The notes beneath the pieces were generated by a model, which was not told the origin of the DNA, did not search any database, and worked only from the letters and a program-made list of their open reading frames with translations. A stretch of DNA of 9,945 bases from JBDSLU01 sp039916225 (lineage in GTDB: Bacteria > Acidobacteriota > Vicinamibacteria > Vicinamibacterales > Vicinamibacteraceae), in assembly GCA_039916225.1 (NCBI GenBank), contig JBDSLU010000433.1:1-9945 (forward strand), written 5' to 3'. The translations under genes were made by a program, and so were the position numbers. Positions 1-5,763 of the stretch are shown here, piece after piece. Positions within the stretch are counted from its first letter, which is position 1; each line of letters opens with the position of its first letter.

Positions 1-4
1 CCAG

Positions 5-99
5 CTCCCGGCTCCCAACTCCCAACTCCCAACTCCCAACTCCCAACTTCCAACTTCCAACTTCCAACGCCCAAGGCACTCCCAACCCTCGACTCCCAA
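5..99 (+). repeat. Tandem CTCCCAA/CTTCCAA heptamer array
   Basis: Starting at 5 the sequence runs in strict 7-bp register: CTCCCGG (5-11), five CTCCCAA (12-46), three CTTCCAA (47-67) and CGCCCAA (68-74). After a 4-bp phase shift there are two more CTCCCAA copies at 79-85 and 93-99 around a diverged unit. The array probably continues leftwards past the window edge. On the minus strand the C-runs become GGG spaced by four bases, which satisfies the four-tract G-quadruplex pattern several times over. The graded change from CTCCCAA to CTTCCAA suggests copying of neighbouring units by slippage. Confidence 0.9.
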
Positions 100-137
100 C
101 TGCCCCGTGGGCTCGACGATGGCGTGCCCGGCCAGGT

Positions 138-147
138 GGGGGGGGGG
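138..147 (+). repeat. G10 homopolymer tract
   Basis: Ten consecutive G residues sit about 190 bp upstream of the first operon ATG and just before the opposite-strand heptamers. Tracts of this length are slippage-prone in replication and also a common place for sequencing or assembly error. The spacing to the weak promoter at 256-284 is too large for a classical promoter-spacer phase switch. Confidence 0.85.
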
Positions 148-200
148 TTGGAGGTTCAGTGGGACTTGGAAGTTGGAGATTGGGTGTTGGGAGTTCCCGG
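148..200 (-). repeat. Opposite-strand copies of the heptamer
   Basis: Heptamers reverse-complementary to the array at 5-99 reappear here: TTGGAGG (148-154), then TTGGAAG (166-172), TTGGAGA (173-179), TTGGGTG (180-186) and TTGGGAG (187-193) in register, followed by TTCCCGG (194-200). Together the two blocks form a long imperfect inverted repeat with its arms about 50-100 bp apart. Transcribed RNA could fold into an extended imperfect stem. Copies here are more degenerate than in the left block. Confidence 0.8.
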
Positions 201-222
201 CTTCGCCGGGTAATCACCCGGC
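196..222 (+). promoter_or_regulatory. Three-segment alternative hairpin pair
   Basis: CCCGGC (196-201), GCCGGGT (205-211) and ACCCGGC (216-222) are mutually complementary. The middle segment can pair upstream (6 bp, TTC loop) or downstream (7 bp, AATC loop), but not both. No T-tract follows either stem, so a classical intrinsic terminator is not supported. It could be an end-of-transcript hairpin for the off-window upstream gene, an RNA switch, or a by-product of the neighbouring repeats, since its left arm overlaps the last heptamer-like unit. Confidence 0.45.
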
Positions 223-255
223 AGACCGAGAGCGTAGTCCTTCTGATCCTTGGGA

Positions 256-284
256 TTGCACCCGCCCCGGAGCCGTGGAATACG
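256..284 (+). promoter_or_regulatory. Possible sigma70-like promoter, weak
   Basis: TTGCAC at 256-261 and AATACG at 279-284 are 17 bp apart, and TGG directly precedes the -10-like hexamer (extended -10 style). Only three of six bases match at each element, so this is a guess. If correct, transcription would start near 290 and give a leader of about 45 nt before the ATG at 337. Confidence 0.2.
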
Positions 285-336
285 GCTTGGCGGACCCCTG
301 GCCATGGGTCATGATGCCAACCGGGATCCGCGACGA

Positions 337-1443
337 ATGACACCTGCGCGCTACATCATGGTCGGCGGTTTTCTGGGCGCCGGAAAGACCACCGCGATCC
401 TGCGGATGGCCGAGGCGCTGGACCGCCGCGGCCACCGGATCGGCTTGATCACGAACGATCAGAGCGTCGGGCTGGTCGATACCACCATGCTGTCGGCGCA
501 CGGCTTCCCGGTCGAGGAGATCACCGGCGGCTGTTTCTGCTGCCGCTTCAACTCGCTGGTCGAGGCCGCTGAGCGGCTGACGGCCGGCGCGCGGCCCGAC
601 GTCTTCATCGCCGAGCCGGTCGGCAGCTGCACCGACCTGCGCGCCTCGGTGAGCTATCCGCTGCGGCGGATGTACGGCAACGCCTACACGGTCGCTCCCC
701 TGAGCGTCGTCGTCGACCCGGTGCGCGCGCTGCGGGCCCTCGGCCTCGAGGCCGGCCGCTCGTTCACCGCCAAGGTCCTCTACGTCTACCGCAAGCAGCT
801 CGAGGAAGCCGGCATCATCCTGATCAACAAGGTCGACGCCATCGAGGCGTCGCGCGTCGCCGTCCTGCACGAGGCGCTGGCCCGGGACTACCCGAAGGCG
901 CAGATTCTCGAGGTGTCGGCCCGGACCGGCCAGGGCATGGACGCCTGGTTCGACATCCTGACGCGTGAGGAAGGCGCCACCGACGCCGACCTGGACATCG
1001 ACTACGCCACCTACGGCGAGGGCGAGGCCCTGCTCGGCTGGGTCAACACCACGGTCAAGGTCGCCGGCGCCGACTTCGACGGCAATGCGCTGCTCCGCGA
1101 CGTCGCGGCCCGCGTGGCCTCGGCCTTGAACGCGGACGGCATCGAAATCGCGCACTTGAAGATGACCCTGACGCCGAGCGGCGGCGACAGCGACCTGGCG
1201 GTGTTGAATCAGGTGCGCAACGAGCACGTCGCCGAGCTGTCGCACACGCTCGACGGCGAGCTCTCGCGCGGCGAGCTGATCGTCAACCTCCGCGCCGAGG
1301 GCGACCCGGCCCGCCTCGCCGCCGTCGTCGAGGCCGCCACCCTCGACGCGGCCGACGCGCACAGCCTGGTCGTCGACCCGGTCCACGCCGAACATTTCCG
1401 GCCGGGTCAGCCGAACCCGACCCACCGCCTCACGCCTGTTTAG
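337..1443 (+). CDS. COG0523/CobW-family metal-chaperone-type GTPase
   Basis: A cytosolic P-loop GTPase of 368 aa. Visible motifs are Walker A GGFLGAGKTT at residues 10-19, the COG0523 hallmark CxCC (GGCFCC, C66/C68/C69) for metal binding, an acidic EPVGS element at 93-97 and the guanine-specificity motif NKVD at 164-167. Known members (CobW, YeiR, ZNG1, nitrile hydratase activators) couple GTP hydrolysis to metal delivery. The C-terminal part (about 225-368) lacks the His-rich stretch of many family members, and I do not recognise it as a standard CobW_C domain. I chose ATG 337 because the P-loop then begins about 10 residues in, as usual. TTG 250 and ATG 304 are in-frame alternatives, and the Shine-Dalgarno for 337 is weak (GGGA at 323-326). 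As first gene of the operon it may load metal into the DUF116 domain or another operon enzyme (inference). Confidence 0.88.
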   Translation: MTPARYIMVGGFLGAGKTTAILRMAEALDRRGHRIGLITNDQSVGLVDTTMLSAHGFPVEEITGGCFCCRFNSLVEAAERLTAGARPDVFIAEPVGSCTDLRASVSYPLRRMYGNAYTVAPLSVVVDPVRALRALGLEAGRSFTAKVLYVYRKQLEEAGIILINKVDAIEASRVAVLHEALARDYPKAQILEVSARTGQGMDAWFDILTREEGATDADLDIDYATYGEGEALLGWVNTTVKVAGADFDGNALLRDVAARVASALNADGIEIAHLKMTLTPSGGDSDLAVLNQVRNEHVAELSHTLDGELSRGELIVNLRAEGDPARLAAVVEAATLDAADAHSLVVDPVHAEHFRPGQPNPTHRLTPV

Positions 1444-1456
1444 AAAGGCGCGTCCC

Positions 1457-1846
1457 ATGTCCGCGCGCGTTCTCTATTGTCATTGCGCCTTCGCCCAGGC
1501 GGTGCCGCGGCCGGTCAAGCAGGACGTGCTGCGCGCGCTGACCGATCGCGGTGACGACTTCGACGCGGTCGCCGACCTGTGCGAGATGTCGGCACGCAAG
1601 GATCCGGCGCTGAAGGAGTTCGCCGCCGGCGAGCACCTGACGCTGGTCGCCTGCTATCCGCGCGCGCTGCGCTGGATGTTCAGCGCCGCCGGGGCGCCGC
1701 TCGACGAATCGAAGGTGCGCGTGTTGAACATGCGCGCGGCGACCGCCGAGCAGATCATCGCCGGCCTGGACGGCGCCGACGTCTCGACACCCGATGCGGA
1801 GCCCGCAGCCTCGGCGCCCGCGGCGATTCCGGAGGCGCGATCGTGA
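1457..1846 (+). CDS. Small Cys protein resembling the HdrA N-terminal domain
   Basis: A 129-aa protein with no signal peptide or membrane segment. It shows VLYCHCA (C8, C10), LCEM (C42), VACYPRALRWMF (C66) and a following VLNMR. Order and spacing match the N-terminal [4Fe-4S]-binding domain of heterodisulfide reductase subunit A (typically vCHCG, then a Cys, then vvASCtPR...F, then NIR). The FAD domain that follows in HdrA is absent, and residues 95-129 are an Ala/Pro-rich tail. A free-standing electron-transfer domain partnering the ferredoxin encoded next is the likeliest role (inference). The start has an upstream GAAAGG (1443-1448) with 8-nt spacing. The stop overlaps the next GTG start (GTGA at 1843-1846), indicating translational coupling. 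Family assignment is by motif only, so a diverged Fe-S protein of another lineage is possible. Confidence 0.6.
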   Translation: MSARVLYCHCAFAQAVPRPVKQDVLRALTDRGDDFDAVADLCEMSARKDPALKEFAAGEHLTLVACYPRALRWMFSAAGAPLDESKVRVLNMRAATAEQIIAGLDGADVSTPDAEPAASAPAAIPEARS

Positions 1847-2790
1847 GCGCCGCCATCACCGCGCGGTCGCCGCTGCTGGTCGTCCTCTACGAGGGTGCCG
1901 GCGCGATGCCGCTCGACGCCGACGCGCGCTTCGAGATCACCCGCACGCTGCTCGAGAAGGGCTACCGCGTCATCACCACGCGGGCCGGCCGCAGCGGCAC
2001 CACGCCCGGCGAGCGACAGGTGCTCGTGCTCGGCCGCTTCACCGGCGCGCCGCCGGCGGAAGCCGTCGCCGGCACCGGTGCCGCCGTCCATTTCCGCACC
2101 CTCGATGGCGTCGAGCCGGCTGCGGTCCTCGGTCTCGTCGAGGGCGTCGGCGGCGACGCCGAGACGCAGAAGCCGGGCGGCTGGAAGCCGTGGTTCCCGG
2201 TCATCGACTACAGCCGCTGCACCAACTGCATGCAGTGCCTGTCGTTCTGCCTGTTCGACGTCTACGGGGTCTCCAAGGACAAGCAGATCGAGGTCCAGAA
2301 GCAGACCAACTGCAAGACCGACTGTCCGGCCTGCTCGCGCGTCTGTCCCGAAGTCGCGATCCTGTTCCCGAAGTACAAGGCTGGACCGATCAACGGCGAC
2401 GAGGTCAACACCGCCGACCTCGAGCGCGAGAAGATGAAGGTCGACATCTCGGCGCTGCTCGGCGGCGACATCTACGCCGCGCTGCGCCAGCGCAGCCAGC
2501 ACGCCAACAGCCGCTTCGCCCGCGAGCGCGACGACCAGCGGGCGCTGGACGAGCGCAAGCGCTGCCTGACCAAGCTGCAGCAGGCGCTCGACATCCCGGC
2601 CGAGGTGATGAACGCGCTGCCGACCGCTGACGCCATTCGCGCCAAAGCGGCGGGGGCTGAAGGCAGTGCCGCGACGGCGGGCGCGATCCGGGAGAAGGCC
2701 GAGCCGTCCGCGGCGCAGGCCGGGGCCCCGCTGCCGACGCCAACGCCGACGCCGGCCGCCGTGGGACCGGAAAGCGGGAGCCAGGCGTGA
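1843..2790 (+). CDS. 2x[4Fe-4S] ferredoxin-domain protein
   Basis: 315 aa from GTG 1843, preceded by a clear GGAGG (1831-1835, 7-nt gap). Residues 8-105 form an alpha/beta-looking domain (VVLYEG near the start, then TRTLLEKGYRVITTR) that I cannot assign. Residues 117-180 carry two clusters of ligands: CTNCMQCLSFC (C126, C129, C132, C136) and CKTDCPACSRVCP (C157, C161, C164, C168). The first has CX2CX2CX3C spacing and the second CX3CX2CX3CP. A charged helical segment (190-260) and an Ala-rich tail with a PTPTPTP run (298-304) follow. The probable role is low-potential electron transfer, with the radical SAM enzyme encoded next as the obvious acceptor (inference). The stop overlaps that gene's GTG by four bases. 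Longer in-frame starts upstream would translate the preceding gene in the wrong frame and are rejected. Confidence 0.8.
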   Translation: MSAAITARSPLLVVLYEGAGAMPLDADARFEITRTLLEKGYRVITTRAGRSGTTPGERQVLVLGRFTGAPPAEAVAGTGAAVHFRTLDGVEPAAVLGLVEGVGGDAETQKPGGWKPWFPVIDYSRCTNCMQCLSFCLFDVYGVSKDKQIEVQKQTNCKTDCPACSRVCPEVAILFPKYKAGPINGDEVNTADLEREKMKVDISALLGGDIYAALRQRSQHANSRFARERDDQRALDERKRCLTKLQQALDIPAEVMNALPTADAIRAKAAGAEGSAATAGAIREKAEPSAAQAGAPLPTPTPTPAAVGPESGSQA

Positions 2791-4001
2791 GGGAGACAGC
2801 CGCGCTCCTCGGCCTGGGCCGCCGCATGGTGACGGGCACCGACGCCCGCCTCCTGTGGAAGTTCGGCTGGAACTTCGGCTACAAGGGCATGCGCTCGGTG
2901 CAGCGCTTCAAGAAGCGACTGGCCAAGGGCCAGTACTTCCCGCCGTTCCTCTACATCTCGATCATCAACAGCTGCAACCTGCGCTGCCAGGGGTGCTGGG
3001 TCAAGGTCGACGGCCCGCGCGAATACATCCCGGCCGACAAGCTCGATCGCCTGATCACCGACGCCAAGAAGCAGGGCAACAGCTTCTTCGGCATCCTCGG
3101 CGGCGAGCCGTTCATGCACCCCGAGCTGCTCACCGTGCTCGAGCGGCACCCGGACTGCTATTTCCAGATCTTCACCAACGGCCAGCTGATCACCGACGCG
3201 ATCGCAGCGAAGTTGCGCGCGATCGGCAACGCCACGCCGCTGGTCAGCATCGAAGGCACCGAGGTGGTGAGCGACGAGCGCCGCGGCCAGGCCAAGGTGC
3301 TGACGCGAACGCTGGCCGGCCTCGACGCCTGCATCCGCCACAAGCTGATCACCGGCGTCGCCACCAGCGTCTGCCAGACCAACATCGACGACCTGCTGCA
3401 GGAATCGTGGCTGCGATCGCTGATCGATCGCGGTGTCACCTACGCCTGGTACCACACCTATCGCCCGGTCGGCGCCAACCAGTCGGCCGAACTGGCGCTG
3501 ACGCCGGAGCAGGTGCTGCGCGTGCGCGGTTTCGTCGTCGAGATGCGGACCAAGCTGCCGCTCGGCCTGATCGACGCCTACTGGGACGACCAGGGCCAGG
3601 CGCTGTGCCCGATGGCCACCGGCATCAGCCACCACATCAACCCGTGGGGCGACATCGAGCCCTGCCCGATCATCCAGTTCTCGAAGGAGAGCGTCTACGA
3701 CGAGCGCGATCTCTTCGACGTCTTCAACGACTCGGCCTACATCCGCGACTTCCGCGAGCTGGCGGCGCAGACGACGCGCGGCTGCATCGTGCTCGAACGG
3801 CCCGACCTGGTGAAGGCGCTGGTCGAGAAGCACGCGGCGCAGGACACCACCCACCGCGAACCGGGAGCGGGTCTGGCCGAACTGGGCGCGATGACGCGCC
3901 GGCACAGCCAGCACAACCCCGGTCACGAAATTCCCGAGGCGAACTGGGCCTACCGCTTCGCCAAGAAGCACTGGTTCTTCGGCTTCGGTGCGTATAGCTA
4001 G
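2787..4001 (+). CDS. Radical SAM enzyme with Cys-containing C-terminal region
   Basis: 404 aa. The SAM-cluster motif CNLRCQGC (C63, C67, C70; CX3CX2C) is followed by GGEP at 105-108 (methionine amino-group contact) and FTNG at 129-132, in the standard order of the radical SAM TIM-barrel. Later Cys residues at C274 (LCPM), C293 (NPWGDIEPC) and C333 (RGC) resemble a reduced SPASM/Twitch-type auxiliary cluster region. There is no N-terminal B12-binding domain. The closest functional idea by context is a lipid-modifying radical SAM enzyme, by analogy with HpnH, which adds adenosyl to a hopene. Direct HpnH orthology is not claimed. The Lys/aromatic tail (WAYRFAKKHWFFGF near 387-400) could contact membrane or partner (inference). 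The GTG start has GGGAG (2776-2780) 6 nt upstream; ATG 2826 is an alternative. Confidence 0.85.
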   Translation: MRETAALLGLGRRMVTGTDARLLWKFGWNFGYKGMRSVQRFKKRLAKGQYFPPFLYISIINSCNLRCQGCWVKVDGPREYIPADKLDRLITDAKKQGNSFFGILGGEPFMHPELLTVLERHPDCYFQIFTNGQLITDAIAAKLRAIGNATPLVSIEGTEVVSDERRGQAKVLTRTLAGLDACIRHKLITGVATSVCQTNIDDLLQESWLRSLIDRGVTYAWYHTYRPVGANQSAELALTPEQVLRVRGFVVEMRTKLPLGLIDAYWDDQGQALCPMATGISHHINPWGDIEPCPIIQFSKESVYDERDLFDVFNDSAYIRDFRELAAQTTRGCIVLERPDLVKALVEKHAAQDTTHREPGAGLAELGAMTRRHSQHNPGHEIPEANWAYRFAKKHWFFGFGAYS

Positions 4002-4026
4002 CGCCCCAACAGGAGCGACACCGAGC

Positions 4027-5763
4027 ATGCATTTGCCTGTCATCAGCCTGCCGCGCGCCGTACCGACGCAGTCGACGCGTCCGCCGCAGGCAAACATCCC
4101 GCAGACCAGGGCGGAGCGCGATCAGATCACGGCGATCGTCCGCGGCTACGTCGAGCGCTATCGGCCGGTGCCGCCGATGCCGATCCCCGAGCTGCGCGAG
4201 CACGCCGATCGCATCGTCGCCGCCGCCGGCCTGGATCCGGCGCACCGCGATTACATCGGCGTCATCGTCAGCAACGAAGCGTGGCGCGACACGCTGGCGA
4301 CGATCCCCTACGAGCGGCGGCTGCTGCTGATGCCGAAGTGCCTGCGCGTCGAGGCCCGCTGCCCGGCGCCGTTCGACGAGTTCGGGCTGCTCTGCAAGAA
4401 GTGCGGCCTGTGCTCGATCCAGGACCTGCAGAGCGAGGCCGAGCGCCTCGGCTACGCCGTGCTGGTCGCCGAAGGATCGGCGATCGTGATGTCGATCATC
4501 GAGACCGGCAAGATCGAGGCGATCGTCGGCGTCAGCTGCCTGTCGGTGCTCGAGCGCGCCTTCCCGCAGATGGAGGCCGCGGCGATTCCCGGCATCGCCA
4601 TCCCGCTGCTGCAGGACGACTGCATCGACACCAACGTCGATACCGACGCGGTGTGGGATGTGATCCACCTCACCAGCGACGACAAGACCTACCGGCTCGA
4701 TCTCGACGGCATCCGCCACGAGGTCCAGGGCTGGTTCGAGGCGGCGTCGCTCGATCGCCTGATGGGTCCGCCCGACGACGAGACCGGCCGCATCGCCCGC
4801 GAGTGGCTGGTCAAGGCCGGCAAGCGCTGGCGCCCGTTTCTCACCGCCTGCGCCTACCTGGCGCTGCGCGACGACCCGGACGCGCCTGTCGATGACGCGG
4901 TGCGACGCGCCGCGGTCGCCGTCGAGTGCTTCCACAAGGCGTCGCTGATCCACGACGACATCGAGGACCAGGACCAGACGCGCTACGGCGAGGCGGCGCT
5001 GCACGAGGCCTACGGCGTCGCGGTGGCGCTGAACGTCGGCGACTACCTGCTCGGCGAAGGCTACCGGCTGCTGGCCGAGCTCGACGCGCCGGCCGAAGCC
5101 AAGGTGGAGATGCTGCGCGCCGCGGCGGCCGGCCATCGGACGCTGACCGAAGGCCAGGGCATGGAGCTGCTGTGGACGCGCGCCCCGAAGGTGCTGACGT
5201 CGCTGCAGGTGCTGGACATCTTCCGCCGCAAGACCGCGCCAGCCTTCGAAGTGGCCCTGCGCGTCGGCGGCGCGCTGGCGGGCGCCAGCGAGGACGTCCG
5301 CGATGTGTTCGCCAAGTACAGCGAGGCGCTCGGCATCGCCTACCAGATCCGCGACGACATCGACGACCTGACCGGCACCGACGCCCCAGACGACATCGCT
5401 GCGCTGCGCCCGTCGCTGCCGCTGGCGGTCGGCGTCGAGCGGGCCAAGGGCCAGCACGAGGACGCGCACGCCGCGCTGCTCGCCGCCTGGAAGCGCGACA
5501 CCAGCGACTCGCCCGACGCGCTGCGCGCCCGGCTGATCGAGCTGAACGTCGAAGATCGCTGCCGCCGGCTGCTCGACTCCTACAAGGAGGAAGCGATCCG
5601 CTCGCTGGCCGTGCTCGACGAGCCGACGCTCAAGGGGCTGCTGCGCCGCATCGTCGGCAAGATCTTCAACGACATCGAGCTGAAGGGCTGGTGCAGTGAG
5701 TTTGAGGCTCGAAATGCTGCAGGTCGCGCGCTTGGCGCCGACGCTGCTGCAGTCGTCAACTGA
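4027..5763 (+). CDS. DUF116-polyprenyl diphosphate synthase fusion
   Basis: 578 aa with two parts. Residues about 30-215 match the DUF116 pattern: CLRVEARCPAPF (C105, C112), CKKCGLC (C123, C126, C129), GVSC (C171) and a late C199, suggesting a metal or Fe-S site. Residues about 225-560 are an all-alpha trans-prenyltransferase: GKRWRP (265-270, diphosphate binding), first Asp-rich motif DDIED (310-314) and second DDIDD (443-447), both intact for Mg-diphosphate binding. It should elongate an allylic diphosphate with IPP. The residue five before the first motif is Ala (A305), not aromatic, which in this family usually goes with longer chains (inference). ATG 4027 has AGGAG at 4011-4015. GTG 3988 is in frame but lies inside the preceding gene. 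The last 68 bases overlap the next gene. Confidence 0.88.
   Translation: MHLPVISLPRAVPTQSTRPPQANIPQTRAERDQITAIVRGYVERYRPVPPMPIPELREHADRIVAAAGLDPAHRDYIGVIVSNEAWRDTLATIPYERRLLLMPKCLRVEARCPAPFDEFGLLCKKCGLCSIQDLQSEAERLGYAVLVAEGSAIVMSIIETGKIEAIVGVSCLSVLERAFPQMEAAAIPGIAIPLLQDDCIDTNVDTDAVWDVIHLTSDDKTYRLDLDGIRHEVQGWFEAASLDRLMGPPDDETGRIAREWLVKAGKRWRPFLTACAYLALRDDPDAPVDDAVRRAAVAVECFHKASLIHDDIEDQDQTRYGEAALHEAYGVAVALNVGDYLLGEGYRLLAELDAPAEAKVEMLRAAAAGHRTLTEGQGMELLWTRAPKVLTSLQVLDIFRRKTAPAFEVALRVGGALAGASEDVRDVFAKYSEALGIAYQIRDDIDDLTGTDAPDDIAALRPSLPLAVGVERAKGQHEDAHAALLAAWKRDTSDSPDALRARLIELNVEDRCRRLLDSYKEEAIRSLAVLDEPTLKGLLRRIVGKIFNDIELKGWCSEFEARNAAGRALGADAAAVVN

Larger units (their letters stand above)
1..336. 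other. Non-coding leader upstream of the operon
   Basis: No convincing gene is present in this stretch. It contains simple-sequence heptamers at 5-99, a G10 run at 138-147, opposite-strand heptamers at 148-200, overlapping inverted repeats at 196-222 and a weak promoter-like pair at 256-284. Short open frames here encode low-complexity Gly/Trp/Pro-rich peptides without recognisable domains. The end of the upstream gene lies outside the window, so I cannot tell whether this is a divergent promoter region or a spacer between co-directional genes. Confidence 0.75.

Noticed and set aside
5..99. CRISPR array
   Set aside because: The units are 7 bp and contiguous, without unique spacers of 25-40 bp.
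250..336. TTG 250 or ATG 304 as start of the GTPase
   Set aside because: The extra residues are unlike the family, where the P-loop lies about 10 residues from the start. Neither upstream start has a better ribosome binding site than ATG 337.
107..340. Small plus-strand open frame in the leader (77 aa)
   Set aside because: It spans the G10 tract and heptamers, has low-complexity composition and no plausible ribosome binding site or domain.
214..1458. 414-aa minus-strand open frame opposite the GTPase
   Set aside because: The plus strand carries Walker A, CxCC and NKVD in correct order; the minus product has no motifs.
1579..1842. N-terminal extension of the ferredoxin protein inside the 129-aa gene
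   Set aside because: The extension is Arg-rich shadow sequence, whereas GTG 1843 has GGAGG 7 nt upstream and a GTGA overlap like the next junction.
3724..5469. 581-aa minus-strand open frame across the radical SAM and synthase genes
   Set aside because: It crosses two clear plus-strand genes, is low-complexity Arg/Val/Asp-rich and has no recognisable family. It is a GC-driven shadow.
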